A stretch of 21,008 bases of DNA from Anaerolineae bacterium (GCA_015489285.1 WGAA01000156.1:1-21008), one strand, 5' to 3'. Numbered from the stretch's first letter, positions 6,202-14,357 are shown. Numbers and translations are program-made. The notes: a model not told the origin generated them from the letters alone.

Positions 6202-7566
6202 ATGGCGACGAACTACATCATCACCCACGGTCGAGTCATCACCTTTGGACAGAACAATCGGATCATCGAGGACGGTGCAGTCGCGGTAGAGGGGGGATAC
6301 ATTGTCGATGTGGGCCCGACCGCGGAGGTCACGGCCCGGCACGCGAACTGGGAGCAGGTGGACGCGGGAGGCCAGATCGTCATGCCCGGCCTCATCGTGT
6401 CCCACACCCATTTTTACGGCACCTTTGCCCGGGGGATGTACATCCCCGGTCCCCCCATGAAGAACTTCCCCGAAATTCTGGCCCGACTGTGGTGGCAGCT
6501 CGACCGGGCCCTGGACGAGGAGGGGGTGCGCTATTCCGCGCTGGTGCCCCTCCTGGACGCCATCAAGCACGGCGCGACGACCTTGTTCGACCACCACGCG
6601 TCCAACCGGTTCGTCGAGGGGTCCCTGGACGTCATCGCGGACGCGGTGCTGGAGGCCGGCGTGCGGGCCGTCCTCTGTTACGAGGTCAGCGACCGGGACG
6701 GGCCGGATGTCGCCCGCGCGGCCATCGAGGAGAACGTGCGCTTCATCAAACGAGTCCGTCGGGAGAAGCACCCCCGCCTCGCCGCGACCTTCGGCCTCCA
6801 CGCGGCCATGACCCTTTCCGACGAGACGCTGACGCGCTGTGTCGAAGAGGCCCAGGCCCTGGGCAACGTGGGCTTTCACATCCACGTGGCCGAAGGCCCC
6901 TTCGATCAGGACGTTTCCCTGGAACGCTACGGGATGCGCGTCGTGGACCGGCTTTACCGCCGGGGTATCCTGGGCCCGGACACCATCGTGGCCCACGCGA
7001 TTGACATCGACGCCTGGGAAATGGAGCTCCTGCGGGATACCGGCACCTGGGTATCCCACCAACCCCGTTCCAACATGAACAACGCGGTCGGCGTGGCCGA
7101 CGTGCCGACCATGCTCCGAGGGCACATGAAAGTGGTGTTGGGGAACGACGGCTTCAGCAACAACATGTTCACCGAGATGCACGTGGCCTACCTCTTGCAC
7201 AAAGTCCACCGCCGTGACCCCCGGGTGCTCTCCGCGGACCAGGTGCTCTCCATGCAATTCGTGAACAACGCCCGTCTGGCCACCCATTTCTTCCCCTTCA
7301 CCGTGGGGGAACTCACGCCGGGCGCGGTGGCGGACATCATCTTCCTCGACTACGACCCACCGACCCCTCTGACGGTGGAGAATTTGCCCTGGCACGTGAT
7401 CTTCGGCGTGGACGGAACCCAGGTGACGACGACCATCGTTCACGGTCGTTTCCTCATGCGGGACCGACAGGTGCTCACCCTGGACGAGGCGTCCATCATG
7501 GCCCGCTCACGCGAGGTCGCCAGGCGGACGTGGGAACGGTTCTGGACGTTGAGCAAGGCGACATGA
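6202..7566 (+). CDS. ssnA: SsnA-type amidohydrolase (metal-dependent aminohydrolase)
   Basis: This 454-aa enzyme is of the amidohydrolase superfamily (TRZ/ATZ-like branch), predicted to hydrolyse a C-N bond of a nitrogen compound in the cytoplasm. Metal ligands are visible as His68 and His70 (SHTHFYG), His228 in HIHVAE with acid Glu231, His265 (VAHA) and Asp316 (GNDG). It is recognised as SsnA from segments shared with the E. coli protein: LWW.LDRALDEE, DHHAS, a GSL segment, RSNMNN..G, YDPPTPL..ENL..H..FG and a late DRQ. SsnA proteins are annotated as putative selenium-metabolism aminohydrolases and usually occur near molybdenum hydroxylase genes; no such gene is present here. The true substrate of SsnA is unknown to me. 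AAAAGGAG (6188-6195) lies 6 nt before the ATG. Confidence 0.85.
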   Translation: MATNYIITHGRVITFGQNNRIIEDGAVAVEGGYIVDVGPTAEVTARHANWEQVDAGGQIVMPGLIVSHTHFYGTFARGMYIPGPPMKNFPEILARLWWQLDRALDEEGVRYSALVPLLDAIKHGATTLFDHHASNRFVEGSLDVIADAVLEAGVRAVLCYEVSDRDGPDVARAAIEENVRFIKRVRREKHPRLAATFGLHAAMTLSDETLTRCVEEAQALGNVGFHIHVAEGPFDQDVSLERYGMRVVDRLYRRGILGPDTIVAHAIDIDAWEMELLRDTGTWVSHQPRSNMNNAVGVADVPTMLRGHMKVVLGNDGFSNNMFTEMHVAYLLHKVHRRDPRVLSADQVLSMQFVNNARLATHFFPFTVGELTPGAVADIIFLDYDPPTPLTVENLPWHVIFGVDGTQVTTTIVHGRFLMRDRQVLTLDEASIMARSREVARRTWERFWTLSKAT

Positions 7567-9068
7567 GGAAGGGGACGGCGAAGTGGCATGACCTGACATC
7601 CGTGAGGCTGGGGGAGGCCGGAGGAGGTCTCCTCCTCCTCTTCCTCCTCTCGGAGATTTTCTACCTTGTTCTGGCCTGGCGGTTTCCTCTGCCCCGCCTT
7701 TACGCGACGAACCCGCCGGTGGACTTTGCCAAGTTGACCCATTACGCGTGGGGGGCTGCCGCGGGACTCCTGGCCGCGTACGTCCTCCTCTTTGCCGCGC
7801 TCGCCCGGGTACTGTGGTTCGACAAGCAAGGGGTGAACGGGGTCGATGTGCGGTGGATCAAGGGCGGGGCGGCCCTCTTCGCGGTCACCCTGTTTTTCCT
7901 TTACCCCATTTTCGCCATCGACATGCTCATGTACGCGGTCCGCACCCGCTTGTGGCTCCTGTACGGGGCCAATCCCCTTCTCACCTTCCCCGCCCAATTT
8001 CAGGACCCCTGGATCGGGCTGACGGGGGAATGGGCTACGACCGCGTCGGGGTACAGTCCCCTGTGGGAGATGCTGGCCGTGGTGCCGGGGTGGTTTACCG
8101 AGCCCCATCACTTTGCCGCGCACCTGATGGGGTTGAAGGGCATCGCCCTGGCCGCGTTCCTGGGGGATGTCTGGGTGCTGGACCGGGTGTTGCAGCAGGT
8201 GTGGCCGAGGACGCGGGGGTGGCGACTCCTGTATTTCGCCTGGAACCCCCTGGTCCTGTTGGAGCTGGTGGGGAACGGGCACAACGACGCGGTGATGCTC
8301 TTCTTCCTCCTGTTGAGCCTGTGGTTCTTCTGGCAGGAGAGGGAGGTGGCCGCGCACGCGTCCCTGGGGCTGGCCGTGCTCATCAAACTGACCCCCGTCT
8401 TCCTCTGGCCCTTCCTCTGGTTGTGGGGTGTGGTGCGGCGTCCTTCGTGGCGGGCGCGGCTGTGGTACTCCGCCTGGGTTGGGGGGCTGGTCGTGCTCAC
8501 CGGCCTGCCCTTCCTCGTGTTCCTCTGGCCTGACCCGAGGCCGTGGCAGGCGTTGCGGGAATCGGACTTCGCCGGTCGGTCGTTGCAGGCGCTGGGCATT
8601 CTCATCGCGATGGCCCTGCATGTGCCCCACGCGTTCACTCGGGTCCAGAGGGGCCTTCGGCTGGTGTTTTGGGTCGCGTACGGCCTGCTCCTCGTGTGGG
8701 CGTGGCGCGGGTTCAGGAGGGACAGGGAGGCAGGGGTGCGCGCGGCGGGATTGCGTCTCGTTCAGGCGTGGCTCGTCGTTCTCTTCCTCCTGCTCCTCCT
8801 TTTCGCCAGCAACTGGCGTCCGTGGTACACCACCTGGGTTCTGGCGTTGGCCGCGTTGGCCCCTCTCCCCATGTGGCACTGGGGGGCCTTTGCCCTCTCC
8901 TTCACCGCGGCCACGGGGGACGTGTTCTGGACTTTCATCCGCTGGCGGCTTCGTCAGCATCTCACCCCGTTGATAGCCCACCTGCTGGGGGTACCCTGGG
9001 TATTCGGTGTCCCCCTGATCGCGGGGTGGCTGGGGCGAAATCGGGGGCCCTCCCCGGACGATGGGTGA
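7563..9068 (+). CDS. GT-C-type integral membrane glycosyltransferase (mannosyltransferase-like)
   Basis: This 501-aa polytopic membrane protein has roughly ten or more hydrophobic segments. The layout resembles polyprenyl-phosphate-sugar-dependent GT-C enzymes (GT87/DUF2029 or MptB/PIG-M-like): an acidic residue after the first long helices (Asp120 in FAIDMLMY), then NPL (137-139), a GYSPLWE segment (163-169), WNPLVLLELVGNGHNDA near 225-240, and LIKLTPVFLWPF. The family would transfer a sugar from a lipid carrier on the outer face of the membrane. The exact family is not certain. The ATG overlaps the stop of ssnA (ATGA), so translation is probably coupled although no strong ribosome site is seen. 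Such an enzyme is unexpected inside a catabolic gene run. Confidence 0.7.
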   Translation: MRKGTAKWHDLTSVRLGEAGGGLLLLFLLSEIFYLVLAWRFPLPRLYATNPPVDFAKLTHYAWGAAAGLLAAYVLLFAALARVLWFDKQGVNGVDVRWIKGGAALFAVTLFFLYPIFAIDMLMYAVRTRLWLLYGANPLLTFPAQFQDPWIGLTGEWATTASGYSPLWEMLAVVPGWFTEPHHFAAHLMGLKGIALAAFLGDVWVLDRVLQQVWPRTRGWRLLYFAWNPLVLLELVGNGHNDAVMLFFLLLSLWFFWQEREVAAHASLGLAVLIKLTPVFLWPFLWLWGVVRRPSWRARLWYSAWVGGLVVLTGLPFLVFLWPDPRPWQALRESDFAGRSLQALGILIAMALHVPHAFTRVQRGLRLVFWVAYGLLLVWAWRGFRRDREAGVRAAGLRLVQAWLVVLFLLLLLFASNWRPWYTTWVLALAALAPLPMWHWGAFALSFTAATGDVFWTFIRWRLRQHLTPLIAHLLGVPWVFGVPLIAGWLGRNRGPSPDDG

Positions 9069-9167
9069 ACCCCCGTTTCGCTTTCGAGGGGAAGAACTCC
9101 CGGGGGTCCGATGTCGTCGGGACTTTGGAACTCCGGGTTGAAATCATCATCACAAGGAGGATTCTGT

Positions 9168-9845
9168 ATGGCGCGTAAGATAACGTCCATTGCTGTCATC
9201 GGAGGAACGGGTAAGGAGGGATCGGGATTGGCGATGCGTTGGGCCCGGGCCGGGTACGAGGTCATCATCGGCTCACGTCGGGCGGAAAAGGGCGCGCGTG
9301 TGGCCGCGGAGCTGAACGAGCGCGCGGGCGTTACCTCCATCCGGGGGACGGACAACGCCTCCGCGGCCCGCGAGGGGGATGTGGTCGTCCTCACCGTTCC
9401 CTACAGCGCCCACAAGGCCACCCTGGAACAGATCCGGGAGGCCGTACAGGGCAAAGTCCTCATCGACGTCACCGTCCCCCTGAAGCCCCCCGACGTGACC
9501 GTCGTCCACATCCCCGAGGGGGGATCCGCGACCCGGGAAGCGCAGATGTTCCTGGGGGAGGGGGTGAAGGTCGTGGCCGCGTTCCAGAACATATCCGCGG
9601 CTCACCTGCGGCATCCGGATCACCCCATCGACTGTGATGTGCTCGTGTGCGGCGATGACCCGGAGGCCAAGGAAGTGGCCATCGAGCTGGCACGGGCCGC
9701 AGGGATGCGCGGCCTGGACGCAGGCCCCCTGGCCAACGCGGTCGTCATCGAAGGACTCACGCCGGTCCTCATCGGTATCAACAAGCGGTACAAGGCTCGT
9801 GGGGCAGGCATCAAGATCACAGGGATTGAGGAGGCCTCATCATGA
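9168..9845 (+). CDS. NADPH-dependent F420 reductase-like oxidoreductase (NpdG family)
   Basis: This 225-aa protein has an N-terminal Rossmann fold: IGGTGKEGSG (11-20) for the dinucleotide and GSRRAEKG (35-42), whose arginines suit NADPH. Further NpdG-like features are VVVLTVPYSAH, VLIDVTVPL, AAFQNISA, the DCDVLVCGDDPEAK segment and a C-terminal GPLANAVVIEGLTPVLIGIN. NpdG enzymes move hydride between NADP and coenzyme F420; whether this organism makes F420 cannot be seen here. The start ATG 9168 has AAGGAGG (9154-9160) 7 nt before it, although the frame is open to 9111. A 99-bp gap without a clear promoter separates it from the glycosyltransferase gene. The aminotransferase ATG overlaps its stop, which ties the two functionally. 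Confidence 0.8.
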   Translation: MARKITSIAVIGGTGKEGSGLAMRWARAGYEVIIGSRRAEKGARVAAELNERAGVTSIRGTDNASAAREGDVVVLTVPYSAHKATLEQIREAVQGKVLIDVTVPLKPPDVTVVHIPEGGSATREAQMFLGEGVKVVAAFQNISAAHLRHPDHPIDCDVLVCGDDPEAKEVAIELARAAGMRGLDAGPLANAVVIEGLTPVLIGINKRYKARGAGIKITGIEEASS

Positions 9846-11122
9846 CGCATCCACTCTATCGTCTCGATGAGACGTTACTTTCCCCCGTGTGGGGACGCAT
9901 CTTCCCCCTTGTGGTCGAACGGGGGGAAGGGACATATTTGATCGACGTGGAAGGACGTCGGTATCTGGACTTCACCAGCGGCATCGGGGTGACGAACACG
10001 GGACATGCGCACCCGCGCGTGGTTCAGGCCGTCCAGGAGCAGGCGGCCAAGTTACTTCACGGACAGGTGAACATCGCGCGGCACGTCCCCCTGCTGCGCC
10101 TGGCCGAGCGCTTGCAGGAGATCACACCCCCCGGTCTGGACCAGTTCTTCTTCTCCAATTCGGGGGCGGAGGCCGTCGAGGCCAGCATCAAACTGGCCCG
10201 CCACGCGACGGGTCGCCCGAACATCATCGCATTTCAGGGGAGCTTCCACGGGCGGACCGTGGGGACCATGTCCCTGACCTCCTCCAAGACCGTGTACAGG
10301 GTGGGGTACCAGCCCCTCATGGCCGGTGTCTTCTTCGCGCCCTATCCCTATGCCTACCGGTATGGGTGGGACGAGGAGACTACGGTGGACTTTGCCCTGA
10401 AGGAGCTCCGCTTCATCCTCAAGACCCAGACGGCTCCGGAGGAGACAGCGGCCATCCTCGTGGAGCCCGTGTTGGGCGAAGGGGGGTACGTTCCCGCGCC
10501 CCGCGCCTTCCTGGAGGGCCTGCGGGAGATCGCGGACCACTACGGCATTCTCCTCATCGCGGATGAGGTGCAGACGGGGTTCGGCCGCACGGGCCGCTGG
10601 TTCGCGGTGGAGCACAGCGACCTCGTCCCCGACATCATGGTCATGGCGAAGGGGATCGCCTCCGGGCTCCCCCTCAGCGGTATCGCCGCCCGCCCGGAGC
10701 TCATGGCCCGCTGGAAGGTGGGCACCCACGGGGGGACGTACGGCGGGAACGCGGTGGCGGCGGCCGCGGCCATCGCCACCATCGACGTCATCCGGGAGGA
10801 ACATCTCCTGGAGAACGCACGCGCGCGGGGCGCCCAGCTCATGGCGGGCCTGCGGGAACTGCAGAAAGAATATCCCATCATCGGGGATGTGCGCGGGCTG
10901 GGCCTCATGGTCGCCAGCGAATTCACCCACGAGGACGGCACACCCGCGACGGAGGTGGCTAAGGCCACGGCCAGGGCCGCGTTCGAGCGTGGTCTCTTGC
11001 TCTTGACATGCGGCCCGTGGGATAATACCATTCGGTGGATTCCTCCCCTTATCGTCGACGAAGGGCACATCGAAGAGGCACTGAACATCTTCTCCCAGGC
11101 GTTGAAGGCCGCGATAGAGTGA
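9842..11122 (+). CDS. class III pyridoxal-phosphate aminotransferase (GABA/omega-amino acid type)
   Basis: This 426-aa fold-type I aminotransferase moves a terminal amino group to a keto acid and yields an aldehyde or semialdehyde. The Schiff-base lysine is Lys270 in VMAKGIASGLPLSG. Cofactor contacts include SNSGAEA (105-111), FHGRT (135-139), Asp241 in DEVQTGFGRTG and GGTYGGN (297-303). GHAHP (54-58) and the final region are typical of 4-aminobutyrate/ornithine-type enzymes. Length is normal for the family. The ATG overlaps the preceding stop, with GAGGAGG (9828-9834) 7 nt upstream. The aldehyde oxidoreductase gene 39 bp downstream suggests the aldehyde product is oxidised next. Substrates could be GABA, 5-aminovalerate, lysine, beta-alanine or a diamine; some family members are racemases. 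Confidence 0.88.
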   Translation: MTHPLYRLDETLLSPVWGRIFPLVVERGEGTYLIDVEGRRYLDFTSGIGVTNTGHAHPRVVQAVQEQAAKLLHGQVNIARHVPLLRLAERLQEITPPGLDQFFFSNSGAEAVEASIKLARHATGRPNIIAFQGSFHGRTVGTMSLTSSKTVYRVGYQPLMAGVFFAPYPYAYRYGWDEETTVDFALKELRFILKTQTAPEETAAILVEPVLGEGGYVPAPRAFLEGLREIADHYGILLIADEVQTGFGRTGRWFAVEHSDLVPDIMVMAKGIASGLPLSGIAARPELMARWKVGTHGGTYGGNAVAAAAAIATIDVIREEHLLENARARGAQLMAGLRELQKEYPIIGDVRGLGLMVASEFTHEDGTPATEVAKATARAAFERGLLLLTCGPWDNTIRWIPPLIVDEGHIEEALNIFSQALKAAIE

Positions 11123-11161
11123 ACACGCAGCTCGAACAATTCGGATAACTGGAGGTGGCCC

Positions 11162-13060
11162 ATGCTTTACGGTTTTCACGGTCGCATTCTGCACGTGGAT
11201 CTGACGAACAACACGTTGGAAGTGGAAACCCCCGACGAACACTTCTACCGCAAGTACATGGGGGGCAGTGCCATCGGTCTCTACTACGCCCTCAAGCTCA
11301 TTCCCAAGGGGGCGGATCCCCTGGGCCCGGAAAATGTCATGGTCTTCGCGGTCGGTCCCATGACGGGCGCGCCCATCTCCGGCCAATCCCGCCTCGCGGT
11401 GACCGCCAAATCCCCCCTGACCGGCGCCATCGGGGACTCCCAGAGTGGGGGATATTTCCCCGCGGAGCTCAAATTTGCCGGCTTCGACGCCATCGTCGTC
11501 AAGGGAAAGGCAGACCACCCCGTCTACCTGTGGATTCACGATGGGGAAGCGGAGATCCGGGACGCTTCCCACCTGTGGGGTAAGGTAACGGGGGAGGTGG
11601 AAGACCTGATCAAGGAGGAATTGGGCGAGAAGAAACTCCAGATCCTCCAGGTCGGACCGGCAGGGGAGAAAGGGGTCCGGTTTGCCGCGCTCATCAACAT
11701 GGCCAACCGGGCCAACGGTCGGACCGGCATGGGCGCGGTCATGGGCTCCAAGAACCTCAAAGCCATCGTCGTCAAGGGATCCAGCAAATGGCGCCCCAAG
11801 GTCGCGGACCCGAAGAAGCTGCGCGAGTTGAGCAAATGGGGGGTGGAGCACCTGGAGTCCTCGGATTCGGCGGGCCTGGCCCTCCTGGGCACCGCGGAGA
11901 TCGTCGTCTCCCAGAGCAAAGGGGGCGGGCTCCCCACCCGTAACTGGGAATCGGGCTACTTCGAAGGGGCAGAGCGGATCTCGGGTGAACGCATGTACAA
12001 CGAGATCCTCAAGGAACGGGATACGTGTTACGGCTGCATCATCCGCTGCAAACGGGTCGTCGAAGTGAAGGAGGGACCCTACAAGGTGGATCCCCGTTAC
12101 GGTGGGCCGGAGTACGAAACATTGGCCACCTTTGGGGCCTATTGCGGGGTGGATAACCTGGAAGCGGTGGCCTACGCCAACCAGATATGCAACATGTACG
12201 GCATGGATACGATCTCCTGCGGGGCGACCATCGCCTGGGCTATGGATTGTTTCGAGCGCGGTCTCATCACCACGGAGGACACAGGGGGGATCGAGCTGCG
12301 CTTCGGCAATGCGGATGCCATGGTGAAGATGACGGAGATGATCGCCCGTCGTGAGGGCTTCGGCGATATCCTGGCCGAAGGTTCGGCCCGTGCGGCCCAG
12401 ATCATCGGTCGGGGGACCGAGGAGCGCCTGGCCACGGTGAAGGGTCAGGAAATGCCGGCCCACATGCCCCACGTCAAGCGCTCCCTGGGCCTCATCTACG
12501 CGGTCAACCCCTTCGGTGCGGACCACCAGTCCAGCGAACATGACCCCGCGTACAAGGCCTATCCCGAACGCATGGCCACATTGGACCTGAAGGACCCGGT
12601 GAGCCGGCTCGTCCTCAACGGGGAAAAGGTCAAGTTCGCGGTGCGCACCCAGTGGTTCTACAGCGCGATGGACACGGTGGCCGTGTGTCAGTTCGTTTAC
12701 GGCCCGGCCTGGCAACTCTACGATTCCCTCCAGCTCGTGGAGGCCCTGCGTGCGGTCACCGGGTGGAATGTGAGCCTGTACGAGCTGGAAGAGGTCGGAC
12801 GCCGTCGCCTGAACATGTTGCGCGCGTTCAACGCACGCGAGGGGATCGGTCGGGATCAGGACAAGCTCCCCAAGCGCTTCTTCAAGGAAGCCCTCAAAGG
12901 GGGCAAGAGCGACGGCATCAAGCTGGACGAGGAGGAGCTGGAACGGGCCAAGGACATGTATTACGCCATGAACGTCTGGGATGTGGAGACGGGGATGCCC
13001 ACCCGGGCCGCGCTGGAAAGCGTCAGCTTGCAGTGGGTCGCGGACCTGCTGGGGTTGTGA
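11162..13060 (+). CDS. aldehyde:ferredoxin oxidoreductase (tungsten-pterin AOR family)
   Basis: This 632-aa cytoplasmic enzyme oxidises aldehydes to carboxylic acids with a bis-pterin tungsten (or molybdenum) centre and one [4Fe-4S] cluster. The N-terminal AOR domain (about 1-210) has GGSAIGLYYAL, GPMTGAPISGQSR, AKSPLTGAIGDSQSGGYFP and NRANGRTGMGAVMGSKNLKA. Cluster ligands are Cys289, Cys292, Cys296 (CYGCIIRC) and, by analogy with Pyrococcus AOR, Cys509 in VAVCQF. GPEYET (315-320) and NPFGADHQSSEHD (449-461) match conserved active-site regions. GGAGGT (11151-11156) precedes the ATG. Family members accept ferredoxin or use separate iron-sulfur/flavin partners to reach NAD; the NuoE/F/HoxU-like genes in this run are candidate partners. 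Substrate specificity is not evident. Confidence 0.93.
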   Translation: MLYGFHGRILHVDLTNNTLEVETPDEHFYRKYMGGSAIGLYYALKLIPKGADPLGPENVMVFAVGPMTGAPISGQSRLAVTAKSPLTGAIGDSQSGGYFPAELKFAGFDAIVVKGKADHPVYLWIHDGEAEIRDASHLWGKVTGEVEDLIKEELGEKKLQILQVGPAGEKGVRFAALINMANRANGRTGMGAVMGSKNLKAIVVKGSSKWRPKVADPKKLRELSKWGVEHLESSDSAGLALLGTAEIVVSQSKGGGLPTRNWESGYFEGAERISGERMYNEILKERDTCYGCIIRCKRVVEVKEGPYKVDPRYGGPEYETLATFGAYCGVDNLEAVAYANQICNMYGMDTISCGATIAWAMDCFERGLITTEDTGGIELRFGNADAMVKMTEMIARREGFGDILAEGSARAAQIIGRGTEERLATVKGQEMPAHMPHVKRSLGLIYAVNPFGADHQSSEHDPAYKAYPERMATLDLKDPVSRLVLNGEKVKFAVRTQWFYSAMDTVAVCQFVYGPAWQLYDSLQLVEALRAVTGWNVSLYELEEVGRRRLNMLRAFNAREGIGRDQDKLPKRFFKEALKGGKSDGIKLDEEELERAKDMYYAMNVWDVETGMPTRAALESVSLQWVADLLGL

Positions 13061-13073
13061 GCTCACCGACGTC

Positions 13074-13109
13074 GTCCTTCGGGCGTCCTCACCGGGGCGC
13101 CCGAGGGAC
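13074..13109. terminator. 12-bp hairpin between the AOR and lysine-dehydrogenase-like genes
   Basis: Positions 13074-13085 pair with 13098-13109 around a 12-nt loop. The stem is GTCCTTCGGGCG against CGCCCGAGGGAC, with one G-T pair and no bulge. It begins 13 nt after the AOR stop codon. No T-run follows, so it may act as a weak or factor-assisted terminator, or as an RNA-stability hairpin separating expression of the AOR gene from the next one. Confidence 0.5.
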
Positions 13110-13136
13110 ATCTACCCTATACCAACGAGGTGATAT

Positions 13137-14324
13137 ATGCGCATTGCACTCCTAGGGGCCGGCATCATCGGCCAAGCCATCGTGAAGGATCTGGCCGACG
13201 GGGAGGACGTGGAGGAGATCCTCGTCGGCGATGTGAACGCGGCCGCGGCTCAACAGGCTGCCGCCGCGGCCGGGGAACGCGGTCGCGCCCTCGCCATCGA
13301 CGTGACCGACCGGAAGACCACGGCGAAGGCCCTGCGCGATGTCGACGTGGTCATCAACGCCGTCCAGTACCGCTTCAACCTGGACGTCATGCACGCCTGC
13401 CTGGACGCGGGGGTCCACTACCTGGATCTGGGGGGGCTCTTCCACATGACCCGCAAACAGCTGGAGCTCGACGACGCGTTCCGTCGGGCCGGGTTGACCG
13501 CGGTTCTGGGCATGGGGAGCTGTCCGGGTGTCGCCAACGTGCAGACGGGCTATCTGGCCTCCCGCCTGGACACGGTCACCTCCGTCCACATTTACAACGG
13601 CAGCCACCCCCTGGCCGATGACCCGCTGAACGCGCCCTACTCCATCGAAACCATCCTGGACGAGATCACCCGACCGGCAATGGTCTTCCGAGACGGTCGG
13701 TTCGTGGAACGCCCTCCCCTCAGCGAGGAGGAGTACGTCCTCTTCCCCGAACCCATCGGTTACGCCAAGACCCATCTCAGCTTACACTCGGAAGTGGCGA
13801 CGATTCCCCTTTCCCTTAAGGACAAGGGCATCCGGGAAGTCACCTTCAAGATCACCTTTTTCGGCTACTCGGAACGGGCCCTCCGGCAGTTGCAGTTCCT
13901 CGCCGAGTTGGGACTGGCCGACAGGGAACCGGTAGAGGTGCCCGGTGGTCGCGTGCGCCCGCGCGATGTGCTGGTCAGCGTGTTGCGACGGCAGGCCGCG
14001 GCCCGGTCCGCCTCGCAGCCCGCCTCCCCGCCTACGGGGGTCAAGGCCATCATGACCGTGGCCGAAGGCACGCGCGAAGGGCGTCCCGCCCGCCTGACGT
14101 TGACGACCTTTGCCGGACCCCACTCCCGTTGGGGGATCAGCGGGGGCAAACTCCTGGTCGCCTCCCCTCCCGCCATCGTGGCCCGCTGGCTCGCGGACGG
14201 TACCATCGACGACCCCGGTGTACACCCACCCGAAACGGTCGTTCCGCCGCGCCCCTTCTTCGCAGCCCTCGCCCAACGGGGGGCCTGGACTCGGGAGGCG
14301 GTGGAACTTTTCCTAAACGAGTAA
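13137..14324 (+). CDS. saccharopine dehydrogenase-family oxidoreductase, L-lysine 6-dehydrogenase-like
   Basis: This 395-aa NAD(P)-dependent enzyme has an N-terminal Rossmann domain (GAGIIG, 7-12; Asp32 at the end of the second strand favours NAD). The central and C-terminal parts contain YLDLGG, GSCPGVANVQTGYLAS, PRDVLVSVL (about 275-283) and GVHPPETVVPPRPFFAAL. From memory, the Geobacillus L-lysine 6-dehydrogenase has the same series (VDLGG, PGMINILSGYGAS, PRDVLLSVL, GVYPPE.IVP), so that is the closest known function: oxidative deamination of lysine to allysine and ammonia. Other members make saccharopine or carboxynorspermidine, so the assignment stays at family level. A GAGGTG ribosome site (13127-13132) precedes the ATG by 4 nt. 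Confidence 0.82.
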   Translation: MRIALLGAGIIGQAIVKDLADGEDVEEILVGDVNAAAAQQAAAAAGERGRALAIDVTDRKTTAKALRDVDVVINAVQYRFNLDVMHACLDAGVHYLDLGGLFHMTRKQLELDDAFRRAGLTAVLGMGSCPGVANVQTGYLASRLDTVTSVHIYNGSHPLADDPLNAPYSIETILDEITRPAMVFRDGRFVERPPLSEEEYVLFPEPIGYAKTHLSLHSEVATIPLSLKDKGIREVTFKITFFGYSERALRQLQFLAELGLADREPVEVPGGRVRPRDVLVSVLRRQAAARSASQPASPPTGVKAIMTVAEGTREGRPARLTLTTFAGPHSRWGISGGKLLVASPPAIVARWLADGTIDDPGVHPPETVVPPRPFFAALAQRGAWTREAVELFLNE

Positions 14325-14342
14325 CGTATGTTATGTTATAAG
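14322..14342 (+). promoter_or_regulatory. AT-rich possible promoter -10 region before the histidine kinase
   Basis: The tract holds two TATGTT hexamers (14327-14332 and 14332-14337) and TATAAG (14337-14342), in strong contrast to the GC-rich surroundings. No good -35 hexamer is found at 16-18 bp upstream, so this is only a candidate. A start here would place the large inverted repeat at 14358-14420 in the transcript leader. Confidence 0.3.
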
Positions 14343-14357
14343 CGAGACGAAGCAATC

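Noticed and set aside
10052..13111. Minus-strand open frame of 1019 codons opposite the aminotransferase and AOR genes
   Set aside because: Both opposing plus-strand frames are complete enzymes with all family motifs. The antisense frame stays open because of GC-rich codon use, is rich in Pro, Gly, His and Arg, and has no recognisable domain.
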